NCBI RefSeq assembly: GCF_002014965.1
Contig: NZ_MUXT01000006.1
Coordinates: forward strand, 115,054 to 179,053
Length of the DNA: 64,000 bases
From: Moraxella canis
Lineage (GTDB): Bacteria > Pseudomonadota > Gammaproteobacteria > Pseudomonadales > Moraxellaceae
Direction: 5' to 3'
Each line of letters begins with the position of its first letter. The first letter of the stretch is position 1. The notes below the pieces were generated by a model. The model saw only the letters and a list, made by a program, of their open reading frames with translations, was not told where the DNA came from and searched no databases. Shown here piece after piece: positions 8,601 to 16,020 of the stretch. The translations under genes and the position numbers were made by a program.

Positions 8601-11479
8601 GGGGTCGTAATTTATTGCTTAATACTGGCACTTTTGCGAATTGGCAATTTAATAAACATAACAGCGAAACCGCTATCCGTATTGAACCTGCTAATGGCGT
8701 TATTACTTTGACTGGCGAGCAAGCATTTTGGAAACATTGGTATCAACGCAGTAAACAAGGCACGGTTGTCAATAACAATATCGGCACCAATCCGCTTTTA
8801 AATGAAATTGTCAATGGTAAAGAATATACATTATCGTATGAAGCCAAAGGCGATGTCCAATTAAGGATTTTTGTACGCCTGTATTATCTAAATGGCATTG
8901 CCACCCAAAACCATATTTTTATCCGCCAAGACATCACGGGCGACTGGGTCAAATACAGTCATACTTTTACCCTTAATCATAAAAACGGACACGCTGAACA
9001 TTTTAATTATTTAGCGTTGTTGTTGGAAAGTCATGCTGTTGGCACACTCCAAATTCGCAATGTCAAACTTGAAAAAGGCACCATCGCAACTGATTGGACA
9101 CCTGCACCTGAAGACATCGACGCTCAATTTGTACAGACTAACGCAAGCATCAGCACGCTACAGCAGACTGTGACCAATGCTGATAATGCTTTGTCTCAAC
9201 GCATTGATACGATTGATGCAAGCTATAAGAGTGCTGATAGTACGATTAATGCAAGCTTGACGGCAGAGCAAAAAGCAAGGGCTGATGGTGATGGCAGTTT
9301 AGCCAGTCGCATGAGTGCATTAGACAGTAAGTTTACCACTGCTGACAACGCTATCAAAGCCAGTGTTGCCCAAGCACAGCAAACAGCAACTAATGCTCAG
9401 CAGGCAGTGGCAACGGCACAAAGTCAGATGAATGCGAAGTTTGATAATTTGGCGGTGGGTGGGCGTAATTATTTGCTCAATAGCAACACCTCAAGAAACA
9501 GTCATGGCACAACGTATCTACAGGTCAGCCCATCGCTTGATGTGTCAAAATTAAGACACTTTGTATTGTCTTGTGATGTGTCATACACCAACGCCCACCG
9601 TGCTACCACTCAAGGGGCAAAATGGTTTAGGATTGGATTAGAATTGACTTGCACCTATACCGATGGCTCAAGAAAATGGTTTGGGTTGTGGAAGCACAGT
9701 ATCAATAACGGCGATAGTTTTGATGGGCGTATTAGTGCTTTGTGTACTGTACCGTCTGATAAAACACTTGCTCGTATTGACAATGCGATTATTCAAATTT
9801 GGGACATTGTCGCTGACACCATGATTGTCAAAAATCCCAAACTCGAACTAGGTACACTTGCCACAGACTGGTCGCCAGCACCAGAAGACGTGCAAGCCGA
9901 TATTGACCAAAAAGCAAGCAGTGCAAGTCTTGATGAGTTTAAGTCTGCTCAAGCTAAAGCTGATCAAGCAACAGCAACAAAGATCAGTCAGATCGAGACA
10001 GCTTATAAATCAGCTGATAACACTCTGATTGCTCAAATTGCAAGTGAAACAACAGCTCGCACAAATGCTGACTTAGCTTTATCAACTCGCATTGATAACT
10101 TAAGTAGTGACTACAACAGCAATAAAGCAAGCGTGACAAGACAGCTTAAGACATTGAGCGATAAAGATGTCTCAACATCAAGTCAAATCGACTCATTGAC
10201 TGCTAATTACACAACTGTCAATAGCAAAGCTGACAAAGCTCAAAGCACTGCTGATACAGCAAACACTAACGCACAAAATGCTAAACGTGTTGCAGATGAT
10301 GCACTTGGCAAAGCTAATAGTGCCAATGCTGCAATCGCAGCTGAGCAAAAAACACGTGCTGATGCTGACTCTGCTTTATCAAGTCGTGTTGATAGTCTTG
10401 ATGTATCGTTTAGTCGCAATCATCAAGCAACTAACGCACGCATTGCGAAAGAAGAACAAGCACGAGCTGACGCTGATAGCGCTTTATCAAGTCGTGTTGA
10501 TAACTTAAATACAAGTCTTGGCTCTAAAGCGAATGCAAGCGCACTTAATAGCTTGACAACCAAAGTCAATCAAGTCGATAGCAAGCTTACCGCTGAAACA
10601 AGCAAAGTCAGCACATTGCAAACCACCGTCAGCGGTCACACATCGAGCATCCAACAGCACGCACAGTCGCTAAACGGCTTGTCTGCCCAGTGGACGCTCA
10701 AAGTGCAGTCAGGCGGTGTTGTCAGCGGTATCGGCTTAGCAAGTAATCATGGTGTGTCTGATTTTGCGATCAGGGCGGATAAGTTTTACATTGCAAATCC
10801 GCAGGGCGATAAGACGCCGATGTTCTCGACTGTTACAAGAACGACGACGATCAATGGCGTGACAGTACCGCCGGGCAACTATCTTTCTGATGCGTTTATT
10901 CGCAATGGGTCGATTACTAACGCTCATATCGCTAATGCTGCAATCACAACAGCAAAAATTGGTAACGCGCAGGTTGATACGCTACAGATCGCTGGTGAAG
11001 CGGTTGTTGTTCCGCGCTTGCAATTTAGCGCTGGTGAGCAGCAATTTAGTGGCCAAAATGAAATTGAGCTAAATCGTGTTACGCTTAATGCTCAGGGCGG
11101 TTTGGTAATGCTGTCATTCTCTTGCTTGAGAATAGATAAGCTAAATACAAACAAGGTTAATTGGAGTATTATTTTTCGCTTTAAACGCGGCGGAAATGTT
11201 TTGAGAACGGTCGAGATTTTACAAGAAGTGGGCATAACAGGCATTCAAAAAATTGGTGTTGGCGGCATATCGCCCATCGGCAACTATGCTGACCACGACC
11301 ATCAATTAGTACATAGCAGCATAGGGTTTCGTGAAAGAAACTTTATACTAGCACCTTTGGCTGATAGCCCGCCATCAGGCGATCAAACTTATACGATTAC
11401 AATGCAGCTCAAAGGCTATGATTTTAACGATGTAAAAATCACAGATCGGAGCTTGCAAGCAATGGTATATAAGCGCTAA
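5639..11479 (+). CDS. phage host-specificity protein J-like central tail fibre
   Basis: At 1946 aa this is much longer than lambda gpJ (about 1130 aa). The protein forms the tail tip and binds the host receptor. The first 600 residues are the conserved gpJ body, followed by fibronectin III-like domains (about 610-800). A long Ala/Gln/Asn-rich coiled coil is interrupted by two related modules (about 981-1160 and 1267-1420), each starting KFDNLAVGGRN and ending near ATDW(T/S)PAPED. Residues about 1680-1790 match the lambda J C-terminal type (IRADKFYIANPQGDKTPMF). The last 140 residues are probably the tip domain. The two modules look like carbohydrate-binding inserts. Receptor choice cannot be read from the sequence. 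Confidence 0.9.
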   Translation: MQIIGAKKGKQAAKPYIMPDNMQSGNEVGVVYGLGEGEILGLVDGGRSIYLDGTPLINDNGGENFAGVSWEMRHGTIDQEHLHGFPAVENETGVNVELRHDRPFVRQIRNTKLSAVVIRLGFGAIFTAKDNGDRVGHTIEYAVDVQTDGGVWREVLATKFSGKASQGYKRSHRIDLPTAKSNWTIRVRRITANKDSEMIGDRMTIDALTEVLDAKLRYPCTALIGLRFNAESFNNIPKFAAECHGMIIQVPSNYDPVSRTYSGLWDGTFKLAYSNNPAWIYYDLCTARRYALGDRLIGHLDKWSLYRVAQYCDEMVDDGRGGREPRYACNVYLQQREDAYKILQNIAGIFHALTYWDGEQIIVDADLPKDVLYTFSRANIIGDFEYSGTANYARHTQIKVAWDDPDNEYKTTYEIVPDLQAIAKYGVKTLDMSAFGCTSQAQAIRLGKWALLSEALETQTVTFSVGLDGYLPHVGSVIAVSDHVLAGRDNGGRVQAIDGNVITLDRAITKSLASGDLLMINGNDGVTETRTITAINGNKITVQTAFERAEVDAVWAMDSADLQTLKLRVMSIVQSEPAKFTITGVEYNPDKFVAAEIDIRAQPKPVSVIPTAVISAPETVTISQSVRVEQGVSITKLSIDWSQVIGAVAYRVEWRTDDNAWIALPKTASQTIDIDNVYSGNYQARVRAIDAFDNESLATSSQITTITGKVGKPPRLARLTATGKLFGMELAWIFNTGSTDTNYTEIQVSPDGRSNIATLGQFAYPTNSHTITGLQGNLRQFYRARIVDKLGNVSDWTEWVSGTTSADAGKVLDILSGQISQSHLDQSLRTPIAKIPTLETNISKINVDLPKLNQSIADERTRINSINQQLPTLNQSIANAQSTLNTAVASIDTEKNRISSAIVDINALKQSDGAKTQELLNLSQTVGGHTSSIRELGVTTGELSQRYTQLKTASDNANSEITAIKQTQAGQATSIDRLGAKFDNLAVGGRNLLLNTGTFANWQFNKHNSETAIRIEPANGVITLTGEQAFWKHWYQRSKQGTVVNNNIGTNPLLNEIVNGKEYTLSYEAKGDVQLRIFVRLYYLNGIATQNHIFIRQDITGDWVKYSHTFTLNHKNGHAEHFNYLALLLESHAVGTLQIRNVKLEKGTIATDWTPAPEDIDAQFVQTNASISTLQQTVTNADNALSQRIDTIDASYKSADSTINASLTAEQKARADGDGSLASRMSALDSKFTTADNAIKASVAQAQQTATNAQQAVATAQSQMNAKFDNLAVGGRNYLLNSNTSRNSHGTTYLQVSPSLDVSKLRHFVLSCDVSYTNAHRATTQGAKWFRIGLELTCTYTDGSRKWFGLWKHSINNGDSFDGRISALCTVPSDKTLARIDNAIIQIWDIVADTMIVKNPKLELGTLATDWSPAPEDVQADIDQKASSASLDEFKSAQAKADQATATKISQIETAYKSADNTLIAQIASETTARTNADLALSTRIDNLSSDYNSNKASVTRQLKTLSDKDVSTSSQIDSLTANYTTVNSKADKAQSTADTANTNAQNAKRVADDALGKANSANAAIAAEQKTRADADSALSSRVDSLDVSFSRNHQATNARIAKEEQARADADSALSSRVDNLNTSLGSKANASALNSLTTKVNQVDSKLTAETSKVSTLQTTVSGHTSSIQQHAQSLNGLSAQWTLKVQSGGVVSGIGLASNHGVSDFAIRADKFYIANPQGDKTPMFSTVTRTTTINGVTVPPGNYLSDAFIRNGSITNAHIANAAITTAKIGNAQVDTLQIAGEAVVVPRLQFSAGEQQFSGQNEIELNRVTLNAQGGLVMLSFSCLRIDKLNTNKVNWSIIFRFKRGGNVLRTVEILQEVGITGIQKIGVGGISPIGNYADHDHQLVHSSIGFRERNFILAPLADSPPSGDQTYTITMQLKGYDFNDVKITDRSLQAMVYKR

Positions 11480-11490
11480 AAGGAGATGTC

Positions 11491-11661
11491 ATGATAATCA
11501 AAATCTATGTTATTGATAAATCTGACGGCAGATGTTTGTATGAAGATACAGGCAATCCTGACTATGTCATCGCAGACTTAGGCGATGACAAAGACTTTAC
11601 ACTGACGCCACCGCCTGATAATTCTAAGCAATGGCGGTGGGTAGATGGGCAGTGGATTTAG
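11491..11661 (+). CDS. small phage protein downstream of J
   Basis: A 56-aa acidic protein starting MIIKIYVIDK and ending WRWVDGQWI. AAGGAG lies 6 nt before the ATG, and the gap to J is 11 nt. The C-terminal W-x-W-x-x-G-Q-W pattern is common in small proteins near phage fibres and in fibre-assembly proteins. The function is unknown. Its position suggests a role with the J fibre. Confidence 0.65.
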   Translation: MIIKIYVIDKSDGRCLYEDTGNPDYVIADLGDDKDFTLTPPPDNSKQWRWVDGQWI

Positions 11662-11672
11662 AGGGTAAAAAT

Positions 11673-12056
11673 ATGATCGAGATACAGGGGGCTTTACCAG
11701 CCCCTTTTTTGTTGAGCTGGTTGCCATTTTGGGTGTTTTGCGCCTTTGGTGGCTTTGCTAGTGCGTTTATTATGATTGGAGAGATTGACAACCGTCTGAA
11801 ATATCCATTCATCTCAAAACCTTTGATTGGCATGATGAGCGGTATGGCGATTGTTTTGTATCTTAATCAAAATGTAGAACCACCACCAAGCACGCTGTTG
11901 TTTTGGGGTTTTATCACATCATTAATCAGCACGCCAATCATCACAGGTTTTCTTGTATTTGTGAGCGACCAAAAAAGGCAAGATGCCTTTTATAAATCAG
12001 CCCAAGACAAGTTAATGCCTTGGTCCAAGTCCGATAAGTTGGATAAAGGGGGTTAA
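11673..12056 (+). CDS. putative holin (membrane protein)
   Basis: A 127-aa protein with three hydrophobic stretches (about residues 10-35, 50-68 and 78-98) and a charged C-terminus rich in Lys and Asp, the usual class III holin layout. The start at 11673 follows GAGGG; the frame is open back to 11631, but that overlaps the previous gene. It stands before a second small membrane protein and the endolysin, which lacks a signal peptide and needs a holin to reach the cell wall. The family is inferred from context and topology. Confidence 0.6.
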   Translation: MIEIQGALPAPFLLSWLPFWVFCAFGGFASAFIMIGEIDNRLKYPFISKPLIGMMSGMAIVLYLNQNVEPPPSTLLFWGFITSLISTPIITGFLVFVSDQKRQDAFYKSAQDKLMPWSKSDKLDKGG

Positions 12057-12057
12057 T

Positions 12058-12357
12058 ATGCTGCTTATCAACATTATCATATGTGTGATTGGTTTTACCC
12101 TGGGCGGATATACATTTGTTCGCCACTTGAAAGGCTTTAACAAAAAGTTTAAAACACCCACGGCAGATGCTTGGCTTGTCGCTGTTGGCACATTAGGCTG
12201 GTCGGTACTGTTATATGCAAGTCTTGACGAGTATGGGTTGACTGCAGTTGATGTATTTAGCCATGGCTTATTGCTTATCTTTTGGGTAGGCAATCTACTC
12301 AAAGTACAAAAGCATTGTTTGCGATTTCGCAAAAGATTTAGACGTTCAAGCCCCTAG
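12058..12357 (+). CDS. small membrane protein of the lysis module
   Basis: A 99-aa protein with three likely membrane segments (about 3-20, 40-55 and 65-85) and a strongly basic C-terminus (LRFRKRFRRSSP). It begins 1 nt after the upstream holin-like gene, so the two are probably co-translated. It could be a second holin, an antiholin or an unrelated phage membrane protein. Its final codons form the left arm of the following terminator. Confidence 0.55.
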   Translation: MLLINIIICVIGFTLGGYTFVRHLKGFNKKFKTPTADAWLVAVGTLGWSVLLYASLDEYGLTAVDVFSHGLLLIFWVGNLLKVQKHCLRFRKRFRRSSP

Positions 12358-12372
12358 ATGGGGCTTTTTTTT
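12348..12372 (+). terminator. intrinsic terminator overlapping the membrane protein gene
   Basis: AAGCCCC (12348-12354) pairs with GGGGCTT (12360-12366), followed by a long T run. The stem uses the last codons of the gene. Confidence 0.75.
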
Positions 12373-12385
12373 ATTGGAGTAATTT

Positions 12386-13048
12386 ATGAGCAGTTATATC
12401 AGGCAAATTCAAACAGACCTTAAAAATAAAGGTTTTTACAAAGGGTCAGTGGACGGCATCGCAGGTAAGATGACCGTGCAAGCGGTGCGTGAAGCGCTAA
12501 AATTCAAAGAAATCAGCGATGATGATAAGCGCGCCGTCATCGAACAAAACCAATCATCGCCCATGGTCGATGTAGATAAAGACATCGCAAGCTCACCAGC
12601 TGCTAAAAATGACAAACTATTTTTCCTTGGCGAACGCAGTCTCAAAAACTTGCAAGGCGTTAACCCCAATCTGGTCAAAGTGGTTAAGCGTGCGATTGAG
12701 CTCACCGATACCGATTTTGCTGTCATCGAAGGCTTGCGCACAAAAGCAAGACAAGCCGAGCTTGTCAAAAAAGGTGCGAGCAAAACCATGAACTCAAAGC
12801 ATCTAACTGGTCATGCCGTGGATATCGCACCTGTGGTCGATGGCAAAATCAGCTGGGACTTTAATCATTACTACCCACTTGCCAAGGCGATGGCGAAAGC
12901 AGCAACCGAATTGGGTGTCAAAGTGCGCTGGGGCGGCGCTTGGACAAATATCATGGGCAAATCTGGTACGCCACAGGATTGGGTCAAAGCGTATCGTGCA
13001 GGCGGTGGACGGTTTTTAGATGGTCCGCATTTTGAGCTGACATCATAA
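12386..13048 (+). CDS. phage endolysin, peptidoglycan-binding plus M15-type peptidase
   Basis: A 220-aa lysis enzyme. The N-terminal 45 residues form a peptidoglycan-binding repeat (IRQIQTDLKNKGFYKGSVDGIAG). The catalytic part matches L-alanyl-D-glutamate/VanY-like peptidases: SKHLTGHAVD at 137-146 gives the metal ligands H139 and D146, and DGPHFEL at 212-218 supplies H215. It would cut peptide cross-links in the wall late in infection. No signal peptide is present, so release depends on the holin-like genes upstream. Confidence 0.88.
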   Translation: MSSYIRQIQTDLKNKGFYKGSVDGIAGKMTVQAVREALKFKEISDDDKRAVIEQNQSSPMVDVDKDIASSPAAKNDKLFFLGERSLKNLQGVNPNLVKVVKRAIELTDTDFAVIEGLRTKARQAELVKKGASKTMNSKHLTGHAVDIAPVVDGKISWDFNHYYPLAKAMAKAATELGVKVRWGGAWTNIMGKSGTPQDWVKAYRAGGGRFLDGPHFELTS

Positions 13049-13050
13049 TA

Positions 13051-13089
13051 AATCACCCCCGACCGTTGTGGTTGGGGGTGATTTTTTTT
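13051..13089 (+). terminator. intrinsic terminator after the endolysin
   Basis: AATCACCCCC (13051-13060) pairs with GGGGGTGATT (13074-13083), followed by eight T. It closes the prophage late operon. Confidence 0.85.
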
Positions 13090-13260
13090 ATGCGTGAGGC
13101 AGCTTGCCAAGATGCCAGCGATATGCAATAATAACAGCGATTAACAGCAAGCAAGGTGCGAAGGCACAAAATAATAACAGTACGGATAACAGTATTTAAT
13201 TATTTTGTGATGATATTTGGAAGATAAAGCATTGTAAAAACAATGATTTATAAAATTATG

Positions 13261-13282
13261 TCAAGTCCCTCCGATCGCACCA
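13261..13282 (+). other. likely attR: 3' end of a tRNA gene
   Basis: TCAAGTCCCTCCGATCGCAC, followed by CA, reads as the T-loop, T-stem, acceptor strand and CCA end of a tRNA. No 5' tRNA part lies before it, and a terminator follows at once. Phages often integrate in tRNA 3' ends and leave such a copy at one junction. The acceptor implies a tRNA starting near GCGATCG, possibly tRNA-Arg. The intact gene would lie at the left prophage end, outside the window. Between the endolysin terminator and this site (about 170 nt) I see no gene. Confidence 0.65.
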
Positions 13283-13288
13283 AATTTT

Positions 13289-13322
13289 AAATCTCCAGCT
13301 GAAGTCTTTGGAGATTTTTTTA
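13289..13322 (+). terminator. intrinsic terminator after the tRNA fragment
   Basis: AATCTCCA (13290-13297) and TGGAGATT (13309-13316) form an 8-bp stem, then T7. It is probably the original terminator of the tRNA gene used for integration. Confidence 0.8.
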
Positions 13323-13416
13323 TTTTTATCAATAGCCAAAACTACCGATAGACACAACTGATTCATAGTGTTGCTCGGCAACCAGATCATTCAGATAAAA
13401 ATTTTCAAAAAAACAC

Positions 13417-13444
13417 TTGACATTACCCAGATATTCTATATAAT
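13417..13444 (+). promoter_or_regulatory. promoter of the initiator tRNA and rimP-nusA-infB operon
   Basis: A perfect TTGACA (13417-13422), a 16-nt spacer and a perfect TATAAT (13439-13444) place the start about 10 nt before the tRNA. Confidence 0.85.
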
Positions 13445-13460
13445 AAGCATTCTAAATTGA

Positions 13461-13537
<77 letters not shown>

Positions 13538-13620
13538 CTTTTTAAAATCCTAAGCGTTGCCTGATGGTAATCTTAGGTAGCTTAATTCTTTAGATTAAGC
13601 TGTCGGCTGGTATTATGATT

Positions 13621-13652
13621 GCCCACCAACCTTGTGTTATGTGGGCTTTTTT
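13621..13652 (+). terminator. leader terminator between metY and rimP
   Basis: GCCCAC (13621-13626) and GTGGGC (13641-13646), then T6. A second hairpin (AGCTTAAT/ATTAAGCT) lies just before it. In E. coli the metY-rimP leader is also terminated in part and controls the operon. The same is likely here. Confidence 0.65.
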
Positions 13653-13791
13653 GTATTTAAAACAAATTCATCACTGAAATAACGCTTCTTGCTCATTATG
13701 GGTTATACTATGTTATGACGGCGCTTTATTAGACTGTTGTGATGAGTGACCGCCGTTTTGTAAACATCATTTTAGGAATTATCATTCAATC

Positions 13792-14289
13792 ATGAAACCA
13801 TCAAGCAAAATTGCTGAGCTGACCGAGTTGATTGCCCCCGCGGTCGCTGCCTGCGGTGTCGATTTATGGGGTATTGAGTTTATGCCTCAAGGTCGCAAAT
13901 CATTACTGCGTATTTATATTGAATCACTGCCTGAAAATCGAGCGGCAGGCGAGCATGTGACCATCGAGGATTGTTCAGCGGTCAATCATCAGGTTTCTGG
14001 TGTGCTTGATGTTCACGATCCAATCGCTGGTGAATATGTCCTAGAAGTGTCAAGCCCAGGTTTTGACCGTCCTTTATTTACGCGTGAGCAGGTGGCAGAG
14101 TATGTTGGTGAGACAGTCAATTTGCGTCTGATCCACGCCATTGGCAGCGGCGATACGAAGCGGCGTAAAGTGGTGGGTCGCTTGATGAATGTGGGCGAAG
14201 ACACTATGACAGTTGTCACCGAAGATAAGCTTGAATTTGACATTGCTTTTGATAGCGTGGATAAAGCGCATTTGGTGTACGAAGACTGA
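13792..14289 (+). CDS. rimP: ribosome maturation factor RimP
   Basis: A 165-aa cytosolic protein for 30S subunit maturation. It shows the family layout: an N-terminal alpha/beta domain (DLWGIEFMPQGRKSLLRIYIE) and the signature SSPGFDRPL at 87-95, with an SH3-like C-terminal domain. Length is close to E. coli RimP (about 150 aa). nusA starts 93 nt later, in the same conserved order as other gammaproteobacteria. Confidence 0.95.
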   Translation: MKPSSKIAELTELIAPAVAACGVDLWGIEFMPQGRKSLLRIYIESLPENRAAGEHVTIEDCSAVNHQVSGVLDVHDPIAGEYVLEVSSPGFDRPLFTREQVAEYVGETVNLRLIHAIGSGDTKRRKVVGRLMNVGEDTMTVVTEDKLEFDIAFDSVDKAHLVYED

Positions 14290-14382
14290 TGTATTTGGTC
14301 TAATGCCTGCTGAGATTGCATGGCTAAGTGTCAATCATTGCATAAAAATTAATCAATATCAATTAACCCAAAGGATCTACAG

Positions 14383-15864
14383 ATGAGTCGTGAAATTTTG
14401 ACTGTGGTTGAGACCGTCAGTAACGAAAAAGGGCTAAATCCTGAAGATATTTTTGAGGCGATTGAGCAAGCGCTTGTCGTCTCAACCAAGAAAAAAGTCT
14501 ATACCGAGCAGCCTGAAGTTGCCATCCGCGTACACATTGATCGTAAAACGGGCGACTATGACACGTTTCGTTATTGGACAGTGGTCGCCGATGAAGATCA
14601 TGAGATGCCGGCGTGTCAGCTTGCGATCAGCGATTTGGACGAAAATGAATGGCAAGTTGGTGATATCAAAGAAGAGCAGATCGAATCGATTGAATTTGGT
14701 CGTATCGCCGCCACGCAAGCCAAGCAGGTGATCATCCAAAAAATCCGTGAAGCTGAAAGAGCTTTGGTGGCTGATGCGTTTGAGTCGCGTATTGGCGAGC
14801 TGGTGACTGGTGAAGTCAAAAAACAAAGCCGTGATGCTTACATTGTGGATTTGGGTGAAGGTGGCGAAGGTTATTTGGCAAAAGATCAGACATTGCCACG
14901 TGAGACATTGCGTGTCAAAAGCCGAGTTTCAGCCATTTTATATCAAGTCAATCGCGATGGTCGTAGTCCACAGCTGATGCTTTCACGCACTAATAATGAG
15001 ATGCTGATTGCTTTGATGAACAAAGAAGTTCCAGAGATCAGCGAGCAGATCATTGAGATTCGTGATGTGGCTCGCTTGCCTGGTCTGCGCGCTAAAATCT
15101 CAGTAAAAACCAATGACCACCGTATCGACCCTGTGGGTGCGTGTATTGGTATGCGTGGTACGCGTATCCAAGCAGTACAGCAAGAGCTAGATGGTGAGCG
15201 CATCGATGTCATCGTCTGGAATGAAGATCCGGCGCAATATATCATCAGTGCGCTTGAGCCTGCTGATGTGAGCGGTCTTGTGCTTGATGAAGATGCCAAA
15301 ACAGCTGAAGTGATTTTTGCGACCAATGATCAATTAGCACGTGCTATTGGTTCTCAAGGTCAAAATGTTCGCTTGGCTTCTGAACTGACTGGCTATAAGC
15401 TGAACATGATTTTGGAATCTGAATACAGCGAGCGCCAAGCTTCTGAAAACCAAGCAGTGATTGACCTGTTTTATGAGCGCTTGGAGCTTGATCGCGATTT
15501 GGCGGAAGTGTTGGCGGAAGTGGGTTTTGCCGATATCGAAACCGTGGCATACGCACCAGTAGAAGAGTTCTATGACATTGATGGCTTGGATGATGAAACC
15601 ATCGCTGCCATCCAAGAGCGTGCCAAAGAAGTGATCATCAGTGATGAGATTGCCAAACAGCAAAATATCAAAGAACCAAGCGCAGAGCTTTTGGCTTTAG
15701 AAGACATGACGCCAGCGATTGCTTATAAATTGGCCGAGCGCGATATCATTACGCTGGATGATTTGGCAGAGCAAGCCATTTTTGATATCGAAGATATCGA
15801 GGGCTTGGATAGCCAAAGCGCTGGTAAATTCATTATGGCAGCGCGCCAATCATGGTTCGAGTAA
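14383..15864 (+). CDS. nusA: transcription termination/antitermination factor NusA
   Basis: A 493-aa RNA polymerase-binding factor that controls pausing, termination and antitermination. In order: NusA N-terminal domain (about 1-130), S1 (about 135-200, GELVTGEVKKQSRDAYIVDLG), two KH domains (about 205-345; GMRGTRIQ, AIGSQGQNVRLA), and two acidic helix-hairpin-helix repeats at the C-terminus (about 360-493), the form found in gammaproteobacteria. All parts look intact. Confidence 0.97.
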   Translation: MSREILTVVETVSNEKGLNPEDIFEAIEQALVVSTKKKVYTEQPEVAIRVHIDRKTGDYDTFRYWTVVADEDHEMPACQLAISDLDENEWQVGDIKEEQIESIEFGRIAATQAKQVIIQKIREAERALVADAFESRIGELVTGEVKKQSRDAYIVDLGEGGEGYLAKDQTLPRETLRVKSRVSAILYQVNRDGRSPQLMLSRTNNEMLIALMNKEVPEISEQIIEIRDVARLPGLRAKISVKTNDHRIDPVGACIGMRGTRIQAVQQELDGERIDVIVWNEDPAQYIISALEPADVSGLVLDEDAKTAEVIFATNDQLARAIGSQGQNVRLASELTGYKLNMILESEYSERQASENQAVIDLFYERLELDRDLAEVLAEVGFADIETVAYAPVEEFYDIDGLDDETIAAIQERAKEVIISDEIAKQQNIKEPSAELLALEDMTPAIAYKLAERDIITLDDLAEQAIFDIEDIEGLDSQSAGKFIMAARQSWFE

Positions 15865-15935
15865 TCATGGGCGCAGCAGTCGTAGGCGCACAGCAATGAG
15901 CGTGCAGCCATTAAAATAATTTTGCCAAGCCTAAA

Positions 15936-16000
15936 GGTTTGGCAGACAATACACAAAGTGGGCAATGTTTGGTAGCGATGCCAAGCCCACTTGCCAAACC
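15936..16000 (+). repeat. nested inverted repeats between nusA and infB
   Basis: GGTTTGGCA (15936-15944) pairs with TGCCAAACC (15992-16000), and inside it GTGGGC (15958-15963) pairs with GCCCAC (15985-15990). The long-range hairpin fills most of the 156-nt gap and ends about 10 nt before the infB ribosome binding site, so it could affect infB translation or mRNA processing. There is no T run, so it is not a standard terminator. Confidence 0.55.
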
Positions 16001-16020
16001 AAAACAACTAGGTGATATGA

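Noticed and set aside
13088..13195. hydrophobic 35-codon minus-strand frame ending RWHLGKLPHA, near the prophage end
   Set aside because: It looks like a membrane segment but has no ATG, GTG or well-placed TTG start and no ribosome binding site. It could be a gene remnant, but the evidence is too thin.
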